Source: Ignavibacteriales bacterium (GTDB lineage Bacteria; Bacteroidota; Ignavibacteria; UBA10030). Taken from it: a stretch of 13,978 nt of DNA. The position numbers and the translations under genes are program-made. Every line of letters starts with the position of its first letter. Position 1 is the stretch's first letter. The DNA lies in the NCBI GenBank assembly GCA_016218005.1, contig JACRFF010000221.1, positions 1-13,978 of the forward strand. The letters are read 5' to 3'. Positions 1-7,658 of the stretch are shown here, piece by piece. The notes beneath the pieces are model-generated. The model made no database searches. It saw nothing but the letters and a program-made list of their open reading frames with translations, and was not told where the DNA came from.

Positions 1-1
1 C

Positions 2-319
2 CCAGCATCGTATTCCCACTTCAGTCGGCCGGTAGTAGAAGCTTGGGGATTTGCCAAGCCCGTCGTTGTTGCAGCTACGCCCCATATGAACCGATTGATA
101 ACCCAGGGGATGAATGGGATATTAGTTCCTCCGGGCGATCACGAAGCGATTGCCAAAGCGATCGAGACCTTGCTCGATGATGGGCGGCTGCGGAAAACCA
201 TGGGCCTTGCCGGCAAACAAAAGGTGGCTGAAGAATTCCAAGCAGCAAAGAACACACAAATTCTTATCGAGTGCTGCGATCGGCTTCTTGAGTGTACTCA
301 GGAGAGGAATGGTGCGTAA
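2..319 (+). CDS. Glycosyltransferase family 4, C-terminal fragment (5' end outside window)
   Basis: The reading frame is open from base 2 and ends with TAA at 317-319, leaving about 105 residues of a GT-B glycosyltransferase. The visible part is the end of the nucleotide-sugar-binding C-terminal domain. It has a segment PVVEAWGFAKPVV, whose Glu sits where GT4 enzymes bind the donor, then the loop NGILVPPGDHEAIAKAI and a closing helical segment (LRKTMGLAGKQKVAEEF), in the order normal for GT4. The enzyme would transfer a sugar from a nucleotide donor to a growing lipid-linked glycan at the cytoplasmic face of the membrane. An internal ATG at 86 is not the true start, because the family signature begins upstream of it. 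Donor and acceptor cannot be told from this fragment. A 60-base spacer without a recognisable gene separates it from the next gene. Confidence 0.85.
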   Translation, partial: PASYSHFSRPVVEAWGFAKPVVVAATPHMNRLITQGMNGILVPPGDHEAIAKAIETLLDDGRLRKTMGLAGKQKVAEEFQAAKNTQILIECCDRLLECTQERNGA

Positions 320-379
320 GAGGCATCTGTTCAAGCGTGACTCTATTCCTACATCAGAAACACTCAACAGACGGGTCTG

Positions 380-1327
380 ATGAAGCCATCATTGGATATT
401 ATCATTGTCAATTGGAATGCTGGAAATCAGCTTCGAGAGTGCCTTGCATCCATCGTTCATGCCAAACACGAAGAGTTAGACCTTCAGCATGTTATCGTTG
501 TTGACAACGCATCCACTGATAGCTCAATTCAAGCGTTGGACGGTCTGAGTCTACCAGTGTTGATCGTCGCGAACAAGACGAATCATGGTTTTGGAGCTGC
601 CTGCAACCAAGGTGTCGGGATAGGAAAGTCGGAATTCATCCTCTTCTTGAATCCAGATACGCGATTGAATTCGGATTCAATCGTAGCACCCCTTCGCGTT
701 CTTAGCAGCCCGGCAAGTGAGACAATTGGCATCATGGGCGTTCAGCTTGTAGGTTTGGCTGGATGCGTTATGCGCAGTTGCTCTAGATTTCCCACTACTA
801 TGGATTTTCTCAGTCCGATCTTTGGGTTGAACCGCGTATTCCCTTCGGTCTTCAGAGGACATATGATGGTAGAGTGGGCACACAACGATAGTCGAACTGT
901 CGATCACGTTATCGGAGCCTTCTATCTCGTGCGAAGATCACTCTTTGAGCGTTTGGGTGGCTTTGATGAAAGGTTTTTTGTCTATCTGGAAGATTTGGAT
1001 TTCTCACTCCGCGCCAAGAAGGTAGGATTTGAATGCTACTATTGCTCTGAGGCTCGGGCTTATCATAAGGGGGGAGGCGCATCTGAACAAACAAAAGCTA
1101 AGCGCCTTTTCTATTCACTCGAAAGCAGAGTTCGATATGCTTTCAAAAATTTTTCCCTGCCTAGCGCTCTTGCTGTTTACGTATGCACGCTCTTGTTTGA
1201 ACCATTGACGCGAATATTCTTATCATTGTGCCAGCGTTCTGCCCGGACAGCCATTGATACGCTTAAGGCGTACGGTATGCTATGGGCGAGATTTCCATTG
1301 CACAGAGAGGCTCGGGGTTTGGAATGA
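380..1327 (+). CDS. Glycosyltransferase family 2, rhamnosyltransferase (WbbL/RfbN)-like
   Basis: A 315-residue GT-A enzyme. The fold begins at once with DIIIVNWNAG (residues 6-15). It is followed by VVDNASTDSS (40-49), which binds the nucleotide, then NHGFGAACNQG (68-78) and the metal-binding region FLNPDT (89-94). GAFYLVRRSLFERLGGFDERFF (179-200) and LEDLDFSLR (203-211) carry the acceptor and catalytic-base region typical of WbbL-like rhamnosyltransferases. A hydrophobic stretch near 263-284 may anchor the C-terminus to the membrane. The ATG at 380 is chosen because it places the first beta strand at the family's usual position. The 3' end overlaps the next gene in an ATGA junction (1324-1327), suggesting coupled translation. 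Sugar specificity is not resolved: rhamnose is the most common donor of this subfamily, but that is family knowledge and not seen here. Confidence 0.9.
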   Translation: MKPSLDIIIVNWNAGNQLRECLASIVHAKHEELDLQHVIVVDNASTDSSIQALDGLSLPVLIVANKTNHGFGAACNQGVGIGKSEFILFLNPDTRLNSDSIVAPLRVLSSPASETIGIMGVQLVGLAGCVMRSCSRFPTTMDFLSPIFGLNRVFPSVFRGHMMVEWAHNDSRTVDHVIGAFYLVRRSLFERLGGFDERFFVYLEDLDFSLRAKKVGFECYYCSEARAYHKGGGASEQTKAKRLFYSLESRVRYAFKNFSLPSALAVYVCTLLFEPLTRIFLSLCQRSARTAIDTLKAYGMLWARFPLHREARGLE

Positions 1328-2394
1328 AAATCCTTCTGCTGAGTCGCTACGGCCAACTTGGGGCTTCGAGCCGGTATCGAAGCTACCAATATCTGGAGTA
1401 TCTTCGCGATCGTGGCCACGACATCACAGTGAATGTTCTCTTGTCAGATGAATACATACGCAAACTATACGCTGGTCGCCGGCTGCCGGCATTCAACATC
1501 ATTTTGTCCTATGTTCGGCGAGCGCTTCGGCTCGCATCAAAAAAGGATTACGACCTTCTCTGGATAGAATATGAACTGTTTCCGTGGATTCCGCAAAGAA
1601 TAGAGGGTTGGTTCCAAGGCCGCCAGATCCCGTATGTGGTTGACTATGACGATGCAATATTCCATCGGTACGACTTTCATCGATTACCTTTTGTCCAATT
1701 GTTGCTCGGCACCAAGATTGCCGACGTCATGCGGCAAGCTGCCGGTGTAATTGTCGGCAATCCATATTTGGGAGGCTATGCCACGCGTGCCGGCGCAAAA
1801 CGGATTGAGAAATTGCCAACTACAATAGACGTAGCCCGATACCCCCGGAAGCCGCCCAAGGATAACGGAAGGTTCACAGTCGGATGGGTCGGGAGTCCAA
1901 GCACAGTTCATTATCTCGCTCTTGTTCACGAAGCGATTCGCAAACTCACACGGACAACAAATATTACACTCAAGGTCGTCGGCGTTGATCATTATGTGCT
2001 GCCAGGTGTTCAGGTGGAGGCTTCAAAGTGGAACGACGATACAGAGGCCGATGAGATCTGCCAGTTCGATGTGGGTATTATGCCGCTCACAGATTCACCG
2101 TGGGAACGCGGCAAATGTGGCCACAAACTCATCAAATACATGGCATGCTCGCGGCCGGTAATTGCCTCACCGATTGGAGTCAACAAAATAATCGTTAACC
2201 ATGGACGAAACGGTTTTCTTGCGTCGACAACCGAAGAGTGGGTCGAGGCCCTCGTTGCCTTGTCCAACGATTCGGGTCTGAGGGAGAGGATGGGAACAGC
2301 AGGACGAGATCTGGTTGAAAGGGAATATAGCACGCAGGTTATCGCACCACGCCTTGAGGCATTTTTTCGTAAATGTGTAGAGGAGCATCCGTAG
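1324..2394 (+). CDS. GT4-like glycosyltransferase
   Basis: The protein has 356 residues from the ATG at 1324, which overlaps the previous stop as ATGA. An upstream in-frame ATG at 1282 would add 14 residues before the usual first strand MKILLLSRYG and is less likely. The N-terminal half has GT-B features (ASSRYRSYQYLEYLRDRGHDITV), including the Arg-rich loop after strand 1. The C-terminal half has FTVGWVGSPST, then the degenerate donor-binding segment SPWERGKCGHKLIKYMACSRPVIASPIG, and NGFLASTTEEWVEAL. In this segment the second Glu of the classical E-x7-E motif is absent, and a Lys-Leu-Ile-Lys-Tyr-Met sequence occupies the position, as in a recognised branch of GT4-like proteins. It would add a sugar during repeat-unit assembly. 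Its stop codon TAG shares a base with the next gene's GTG start. Donor and acceptor are unknown. Confidence 0.85.
   Translation: MKILLLSRYGQLGASSRYRSYQYLEYLRDRGHDITVNVLLSDEYIRKLYAGRRLPAFNIILSYVRRALRLASKKDYDLLWIEYELFPWIPQRIEGWFQGRQIPYVVDYDDAIFHRYDFHRLPFVQLLLGTKIADVMRQAAGVIVGNPYLGGYATRAGAKRIEKLPTTIDVARYPRKPPKDNGRFTVGWVGSPSTVHYLALVHEAIRKLTRTTNITLKVVGVDHYVLPGVQVEASKWNDDTEADEICQFDVGIMPLTDSPWERGKCGHKLIKYMACSRPVIASPIGVNKIIVNHGRNGFLASTTEEWVEALVALSNDSGLRERMGTAGRDLVEREYSTQVIAPRLEAFFRKCVEEHP
2381..2385 (+). promoter_or_regulatory. Shine-Dalgarno site that fixes the asnB-like GTG start
   Basis: AGGAG lies 8 bases before the GTG at 2394, an ideal distance. By contrast, the in-frame ATG at 2373 has no comparable site and would leave the catalytic Cys buried at position 9. 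The site is inside the end of the preceding glycosyltransferase gene. Confidence 0.7.
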
Positions 2395-4286
2395 TGTGTG
2401 GCATCTTTGGAATAGTGTCTTCGCGGGGTGAACATTTTGTATCTGCCGAGAAGCAACTCAATTGCATTTCGCATAGAGGTCCTGATGATCAAGGCTCTTG
2501 GTCTGCAGAAGGGGTATTCCTTGGTAATTGTCGATTGAGCATCATTGACCTTGCTGGTGGGCATCAGCCTATCTTCAATGATGACAAGTCGTGTTGCATC
2601 GTCTACAACGGTGAGTTGTACAACTTTCAAGACCTCCGCTCGGAGCTTGTTTCTCTGGGATATCGATTTCATTCAAAGACAGACACGGAAGTTGTCTTGC
2701 GGGCGTATGAGGAATGGGGCGTGCAGTGTTTCAAACGTTTCAATGGAATGTTTGCTTTTGCCATTTGGGATCAGCGCAAGAAACATCTCGTAGCAGCGAG
2801 AGATCGAATAGGCGAAAAGCCATTCTACTACTATAAGGGCATCAATCGGTTCGTATTTGCCTCGGAGATCAAAGCGATTGTCGCTGACGGAACCATTCCG
2901 CGCAACATCAATCCCAAGGGACTCGCAAATTACCTGGCGTTTGGGCATTCCGTTGCACCCAACACGATGTTCGAAAACATTTACAAGCTTCTGCCAGGAC
3001 ATTACATGATTGCCCACGAGAATTCCATTGATGTGATTCCATATTGGGACGTGGGTGATGAGCCTCAAGTGGACGAGTCGGAACATATTGGTTACGGTGA
3101 TTACTGCGACAAGATCAGAGAAATTCTCGATGATTCGGTAAGGAGGAGAATTGTTGCGGATGTCCCTGTCGGCGCTTTTCTCAGCGGCGGCATTGACTCT
3201 AGTGTCGTCGTTGCACTGATGAAGCGTCATGCATCCGGTCCCGTAAAAACTTTCTCACTTGGGTTCACTGTCGGGGGCGGTTACAATGAACTGTCGGATG
3301 CACGACGCGTTGCTGAATTCCTTGGAACAGAACACCATGAGCTTCGTGTCGATCATCTTGATTTGGTTGGGACATTGCAGAAGCTCGTGTATCAGTACGA
3401 CGAGCCGTTTGGCGATGCTGCGAATTTCCCGGTCTATTTGTTAAGTGAGTTTGCACGCAAAGAAGTGAAAGTGGTCCTTGCTGGCGAAGGAGGCGATGAA
3501 TTGTTCGGAGGGTACCGTAGATATGTTGCCGACCAGTTCGCTCCTTTGTATCAAAAACTGCCAGCAACCCTGCGAGAGAACATCCTCCCGAACCTTGTGA
3601 ACAGCATACCAAGATTCCGGCGGCTTAAGCGGATTGTTTCTACGCTGCCTGATCCTTACCAACCAGTACGCTATGCGAAGTGGCTGGAAGTCTTCACGCC
3701 CGAGATGAGATCGCGATTATTGCACCAAGATTGGCTCCGAGCCATAGGTGATCATGATCCCAGATCTTCGTACGCATATTACTATCATCTTCCGAAGGAG
3801 AGGAAAGCGTTAAGCGATCATCTCAACCGGATAATGTATGTTGATGTGAAGACGTGGCTTGTTGATACATTCATGGAAAAAGTGGACAAGGCGACAATGG
3901 CGTTTGGCCTGGAAGGTAGATTGCCTCTTCTGGACTACCGTCTGGTCGAACTTGCTTTTCAGATTCCGGCCAAATTCAAGATAAGGGGAATTTCCACAAA
4001 GCGTATTCTAAAGGACTCGGTGAGGGACATTCTTCCACCCTCAGTATTGAGCAAGCGGAAGCATGGTTTTGCGGTACCGACCGATCCATGGTTTAGAGGC
4101 GAGCTGAAGGGTTTTCTCTTCGAGACACTACTAGATCGAAGAACCACCGCGAGAGGTTACTTCAACCAATCGGAAATCGAAAAGCTCTATTGCCTTCACA
4201 AAAATGGACAAGAGGTTTTCGATACACCGCTCTGGCTGCTGCTGAATTTCGAGCTTTGGAATCGCGAATTCATTGACGGCCATTAG
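2394..4286 (+). CDS. asnB: Asparagine synthetase (glutamine-hydrolysing) family amidotransferase, GTG start
   Basis: A 630-residue two-domain enzyme. The N-terminal class II (Ntn) glutaminase domain begins M-CGIFGIVSSRG. Cys2 is the nucleophile freed when the initiator Met is removed, and RLSIIDL (48-54), YNGELYN (71-77) and KTDTEV (95-100) form the glutamine site. The C-terminal domain has the ATP pyrophosphatase P-loop FLSGGIDSS (262-270), then GEGGDELFGGYRRY and LEGRLPLLDYRLVE. The family transfers glutamine amide nitrogen to an AMP-activated carboxylate (aspartate to asparagine). Copies inside polysaccharide loci are often suspected of amidating a sugar acid instead, and which applies here is inference. 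The length is normal for the long AsnB/AsnO group. The start is GTG at 2394, overlapping the previous TAG by one base; the ATG at 2373 would mask the catalytic Cys. All key residues looked for are present. Confidence 0.92.
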   Translation: MCGIFGIVSSRGEHFVSAEKQLNCISHRGPDDQGSWSAEGVFLGNCRLSIIDLAGGHQPIFNDDKSCCIVYNGELYNFQDLRSELVSLGYRFHSKTDTEVVLRAYEEWGVQCFKRFNGMFAFAIWDQRKKHLVAARDRIGEKPFYYYKGINRFVFASEIKAIVADGTIPRNINPKGLANYLAFGHSVAPNTMFENIYKLLPGHYMIAHENSIDVIPYWDVGDEPQVDESEHIGYGDYCDKIREILDDSVRRRIVADVPVGAFLSGGIDSSVVVALMKRHASGPVKTFSLGFTVGGGYNELSDARRVAEFLGTEHHELRVDHLDLVGTLQKLVYQYDEPFGDAANFPVYLLSEFARKEVKVVLAGEGGDELFGGYRRYVADQFAPLYQKLPATLRENILPNLVNSIPRFRRLKRIVSTLPDPYQPVRYAKWLEVFTPEMRSRLLHQDWLRAIGDHDPRSSYAYYYHLPKERKALSDHLNRIMYVDVKTWLVDTFMEKVDKATMAFGLEGRLPLLDYRLVELAFQIPAKFKIRGISTKRILKDSVRDILPPSVLSKRKHGFAVPTDPWFRGELKGFLFETLLDRRTTARGYFNQSEIEKLYCLHKNGQEVFDTPLWLLLNFELWNREFIDGH

Positions 4287-4523
4287 CGTGTCGCGATAGA
4301 CCTGTGCATCGAATAGATCGAAGGAAGCCAAGAATGGAACATAGAGAATTGATCGCTGCGCGCCCGTCAACCTCCGGGAATTGATGAGGCGATGGCCTCG
4401 TAACTGCGCGACCGTGAGACCAAGGTGCTGATGAGTATGAAGTGTTCTTCTTCCTTCCGATATTGAAGCAGTCTTCAAGGAATCAAGAATCAGGCAAAAG
4501 AGAATAATGCAGAAAGACTATCA
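4287..4523 (+). other. 237-bp intergenic gap, possible internal promoter region
   Basis: This is the only sizeable gap in an otherwise tightly packed cluster. All three + frames are broken by stops, and no fragment resembles a known protein. A minus-strand frame (4131-4478) runs across it, but it overlaps asnB by about 150 bases and looks like no family. The A-rich last 40 bases before the next ATG contain GAATAAT near 4502-4508, which could pass for a -10 element, but no convincing -35 partner is seen. A short inverted repeat lies at 4463-4478. It may hold a promoter or the remains of a lost gene. Confidence 0.4.
4463..4478. repeat. Short perfect inverted repeat upstream of the epimerase
   Basis: TTGAAG and CTTCAA are perfect complements separated by CAGT, ending 45 bases before the epimerase ATG. 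There is no T-run after it, so it is not a standard intrinsic terminator. It could be an operator or simply chance, as six paired bases is short. Confidence 0.3.
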
Positions 4524-5465
4524 ATGGCAACTTATCTTATAACAGGGGGTGGTGGCTTTATCGGGTCTAATATTGTCGAAGAACTTGTTAGATCCAATCA
4601 ACGAGTGCGTGTTCTTGATAACTTCGCAACGGGCCGCCGAGAAAACTTAATTCCTTTCATGGACAAAATAGAGGTTGTTGAAGGCGACTTAAAAGATTTG
4701 GAGACCGTTCGGCAAGCCGCTCGAAGCATCGACTATGTTCTCCATCAAGGAGCATTGCCCTCAGTCCCTAGGTCCATTGAACAACCAACAAACACCAACG
4801 ATGTGAATGTTACTGGAACATTGAACGTGCTTGTGGCAAGTCGCGACGAGGGAGTCAAGAAGGTGGTTCTGGCCTCATCCTCTTCTGTGTATGGGAATAC
4901 ACATACGCTGCCAAAGCGTGAGACCATGGAACCCGTGCCGCTTTCCCCGTATGCGGTCTCCAAGCTGGCATGCGAGCACTACGCCAGGGTATTTTGGACA
5001 ATCTATGGGCTTCCAACGGTCACCTTACGATATTTCAATGTCTTTGGTCCCAGACAGAACCCCCATTCGCAGTATTCGGCAGTCATCCCCATATTTATCA
5101 AAGCGCTGGCCAATGGTCAACGTCCCGTGATCTACGGGGATGGTTCGCAGTCCAGAGATTTCAGCTACGTGGAAAATGTCGTTATGGCGAACGTACTGGC
5201 GGTTCATGAACCAGGGGCGAATGGAAAAGTGATGAACATCGCGTGTCAAGAAGCAATCACACTCAATGATTTGGTCAAGGAACTGAATTCAATTTTGGGA
5301 ACATCGATTGAGCCTGAGTACAAACCAGAGCGGACTGGAGATGTGAAGCATTCTCTCGCTGACATTGGGCTTGCACAGGCAGTGATGAATTATGCGCCAC
5401 GCGTTCGTTGGCGGGAAGGATTGCGAAGGACGGTGGAGCGGCTCGTTGAAAGCTGGAAGAGGTAG
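4524..5465 (+). CDS. NAD-dependent UDP-sugar 4-epimerase (extended SDR, GalE/WbpP-like)
   Basis: A 313-residue extended short-chain dehydrogenase. The NAD-binding Gly motif GGGGFIG is at 8-14, and the ribose-binding acidic residue is in VLDNFATGRREN (30-41). The catalytic Ser lies in ASSSSVYG (117-124) and the YxxxK pair is Y143/K147 in SPYAVSKLACEHYA. The substrate-side motif RYFNVFGPRQNP follows. The set ALPSVPRSIEQP...NVTGTLNVL and the length match the UDP-N-acetylglucosamine/UDP-glucose 4-epimerase branch (WbpP, Gne, GalE). The reaction would invert C4 of a UDP-hexose or UDP-N-acetylhexosamine in the cytoplasm, supplying Gal/GalNAc-type donors to neighbouring glycosyltransferases. The ATG at 4524 is 3 residues before the first strand and is preceded only by weak AGAAAG. 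Gal versus GalNAc (or uronic acid) specificity cannot be settled by eye. Confidence 0.88.
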   Translation: MATYLITGGGGFIGSNIVEELVRSNQRVRVLDNFATGRRENLIPFMDKIEVVEGDLKDLETVRQAARSIDYVLHQGALPSVPRSIEQPTNTNDVNVTGTLNVLVASRDEGVKKVVLASSSSVYGNTHTLPKRETMEPVPLSPYAVSKLACEHYARVFWTIYGLPTVTLRYFNVFGPRQNPHSQYSAVIPIFIKALANGQRPVIYGDGSQSRDFSYVENVVMANVLAVHEPGANGKVMNIACQEAITLNDLVKELNSILGTSIEPEYKPERTGDVKHSLADIGLAQAVMNYAPRVRWREGLRRTVERLVESWKR

Positions 5466-5469
5466 TACG

Positions 5470-6657
5470 ATGGCTCCGGCGACGAAGCCTGTTCGGGTTC
5501 TCCACATTATCACCGTATTCAGTTTAGGCGGTGCGACTGAGAATACTCTACTTTCAGCGGAGGGTCTGCTGAAGCGAGGATACGATGTTCAGATCCTCAC
5601 AGGGATGAACATCGAATCCGAGGGAAGTCTTTTTGAGCGCGCTCGGAGGAACAATGTCCCGGTCAAAGTGTTCCCGTTGCTTCGGCGCAGTATTCACCCC
5701 GTCTATGATGTTGTTGCCTTGATGCAGATATTTTTCTTCCTTGTGAAAGAGCGGTTTGACATCGTACACACGCATAGTTCCAAAGCGGGATTTCTTGGCC
5801 GGTTAGCAGCTGCGGCGGCGGGCGTGCCTGTTGTCATTCACACGATCCACGGATTGCCTTTCCACGATTACCAGAACAAGTGGCTGTCATACCTATATGT
5901 TTTGATTGAGAAGATTGGGGCGCGGTTTTCCCATAAAATCGTTGCGGTGACCGATACCATCATTGAAAAATCTCTAACGGTCCGTCTGGGTCGACGGGAG
6001 AAGTTCGTGGCCATTAGGAGTGGATTTGAGATGGAGGAATTCCTAACGACGCCCGCAGGTGCAAATGATGTGCGAAAGAATCTCGGGCTTCAACCCAACG
6101 ATCTAGTCGTGGGGAAGATCGCGCGCTTTTCTCGACTCAAGGGCTACAACTATCTCATGGATGCAATCCCCCGGGTGGTCGAACGGGTTCCATCTGCGAA
6201 GTTCGTCTTCGTAGGAAGTGGGGAATTGGAGTCGCATTATCGGCGGATGGTAAGCGATCGAAAACTTGATACTCACGTGATTTTTTCCGGACTCGTCGCA
6301 CAGCAGGATATCCCTTCCCTGATTGGGGCTTTGGATGTTGTTGTGCACACGAGCCTCCTCGAGGGTCTTGCCCGCGTCCTTCCCCAAGCGCTGGCCGCCG
6401 GGAAACCGGTCGTCTCTTTTGACATTGACGGTGCTCACGAAGTGGTGCATCATGCAGAAACCGGATATCTCGTTAGGCCTGAAGATGTAGGCGGTTTAGT
6501 CGAAGCGATTGTTACCCTTCTGACCGACGAAGACAAACGGAAGACCTTCGGTGAGCGAGGACGGAATTTCGTTATGGATGCGTGGAGTGTTGAAACCATG
6601 GTCAATGGTCTCGATCATTTGTATCAGGAAATGCGGCAAGTTTTTCATCCGAATTGA
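5470..6657 (+). CDS. Glycosyltransferase family 4
   Basis: The protein has 395 residues from the ATG at 5470, four bases after the epimerase stop and preceded by AAGAGG at about 5457-5462. A longer in-frame start at 5392 would lie inside the epimerase and is rejected. The N-domain carries VLHIITVFSLGGATENTL, where the Gly-Gly loop binds the donor phosphate, and DIVHTHSSKAGFLGRLAAAAAGVPVVIHTIHG. The C-domain has VVGKIARFSRLKGYNYLMDAI and FVFVGSGELE. The donor loop TSLLEGLARVLPQALAAGKPVV has the first Glu of the E-x7-E motif but Gln at the second position, a substitution common in the EGLxRVLPQA branch. It would extend the lipid-linked oligosaccharide at the inner face of the membrane. The stop overlaps a TTG codon of the next frame (TTGA). 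Confidence 0.9.
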   Translation: MAPATKPVRVLHIITVFSLGGATENTLLSAEGLLKRGYDVQILTGMNIESEGSLFERARRNNVPVKVFPLLRRSIHPVYDVVALMQIFFFLVKERFDIVHTHSSKAGFLGRLAAAAAGVPVVIHTIHGLPFHDYQNKWLSYLYVLIEKIGARFSHKIVAVTDTIIEKSLTVRLGRREKFVAIRSGFEMEEFLTTPAGANDVRKNLGLQPNDLVVGKIARFSRLKGYNYLMDAIPRVVERVPSAKFVFVGSGELESHYRRMVSDRKLDTHVIFSGLVAQQDIPSLIGALDVVVHTSLLEGLARVLPQALAAGKPVVSFDIDGAHEVVHHAETGYLVRPEDVGGLVEAIVTLLTDEDKRKTFGERGRNFVMDAWSVETMVNGLDHLYQEMRQVFHPN

Positions 6658-6674
6658 GTTCACCAAGAACACCT

Positions 6675-7658
6675 ATGCTGAAACGCATTCTCATCATCGC
6701 CGGCACGCGGCCGGAGATTATTAAGCTGGCGCCGGTGGTGTTGACCGCCGAAGCACAATTCAAGAAGCATGTGCACATCGACCTCTGCATAACCGGCCAG
6801 CATCAAACGATGGCGCAGGAAGCAATGTCCATCTTCGGATTGATGCCGGTCGACAATCTTGAAATCATGAAACCGGATCAATCACTCAACGATATTTCGG
6901 CGACTGTCTTCGAACGATTGCCGGCTATTATCCAGCGGCGAACGCCGGATGTGCTCATGGTGCAAGGCGATACTACTACCGCCGCCATGGCAGCGCTCTG
7001 CTCGTTCAACATGCGTGTTCCGGTGGCGCACGTCGAGGCAGGACTTCGCAGCTATAACCTCGACGCGCCGTATCCCGAAGAGTTGAACCGCAAAGTCATC
7101 TCTTGTCTTGCGGCGTACAACTTCTGCCCGACCGATTCTTCGAAGGCTAACCTTGTGAACGAAGGAATTGCCGAGCCGACTCTGCACGTTACCGGCAATA
7201 CGGTCGTTGATGCGTTATTCTACCTTATGCGTACGCAGCAGCTTGATCGGTGGAATTCCATAGCGCCCGCATTGCAGCAACCTTTCGTTCTCATCACTGC
7301 GCACCGGCGGGAAAGTTTCGGCGATGGATTCCGTAACATTTGCGAGGCAATCAAAGAAGTTGCCTTGGAATTTCCGCGTTACCATTTCGTGTACCCCGTT
7401 CACCTCAACCCGAATGTTGTAAGACCGGTGCACGCGCTTCTGGGGAACATCCACAACGTACATCTCATTTCTCCTCAGCCATACCTCGAACTTGTAATGC
7501 TGTTGAAGAACTGCGAATTTGTATTGACCGATTCCGGCGGAATCCAGGAAGAGGCGCCGTCATTGGGAAAGTACGCCATCGTTATGCGCGATGTGACCGA
7601 GCGGATGGCGAGTGTCCATCGTGGATTTTCACAGTTGGTCGGTGCGGACAAAAAGTAA
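6675..7658 (+). CDS. wecB: UDP-N-acetylglucosamine 2-epimerase (non-hydrolysing), cut short by an in-frame TAA
   Basis: A WecB-family enzyme that interconverts UDP-GlcNAc and UDP-ManNAc in the cytoplasm. From the ATG at 6675 (MLKRILIIAGTRPEIIKLAP) 327 residues are encoded before TAA at 7656-7658; an upstream TTG at 6654 would add seven residues. The catalytic set known from E. coli WecB is present: Asp99 in VQGDTTT, Glu121 in HVEAGLRSYN, Glu135 in APYPEELNRK and His210 in TAHRRESFG. The UDP-binding segment LTDSGGIQEEAPSLGK is intact. The usual TERPE that follows reads TERMA here. WecB proteins normally have about 365-380 residues, and the missing C-terminus is found in the same frame after the TAA (7659-7775). 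The gene is therefore a recent nonsense mutant, carries a sequence error, or works as a shortened protein. No UDP-ManNAc dehydrogenase gene is seen nearby. Confidence 0.9.
   Translation: MLKRILIIAGTRPEIIKLAPVVLTAEAQFKKHVHIDLCITGQHQTMAQEAMSIFGLMPVDNLEIMKPDQSLNDISATVFERLPAIIQRRTPDVLMVQGDTTTAAMAALCSFNMRVPVAHVEAGLRSYNLDAPYPEELNRKVISCLAAYNFCPTDSSKANLVNEGIAEPTLHVTGNTVVDALFYLMRTQQLDRWNSIAPALQQPFVLITAHRRESFGDGFRNICEAIKEVALEFPRYHFVYPVHLNPNVVRPVHALLGNIHNVHLISPQPYLELVMLLKNCEFVLTDSGGIQEEAPSLGKYAIVMRDVTERMASVHRGFSQLVGADKK

Noticed and set aside
309..380. Small + strand peptide ending in a TGATG overlap with the GT2 start
   Set aside because: Only about 23 codons from the ATG at 309, no family resemblance; the overlap alone is not enough to call a gene.
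2010..2672. Minus-strand open frame of 220 codons
   Set aside because: It crosses two well-supported + strand genes and reads as random sequence.
4131..4478. Minus-strand 115-codon frame spanning the asnB end and the intergenic gap
   Set aside because: About 150 bases overlap the asnB coding end, there is no good ribosome-binding site, and the sequence resembles no known small protein.
7656..7658. Alternative genetic code reading TAA as sense
   Set aside because: Several other genes in the window (ends at 319, 9217, 10331 and 13210) terminate naturally at TAA, so genome-wide reassignment does not fit.
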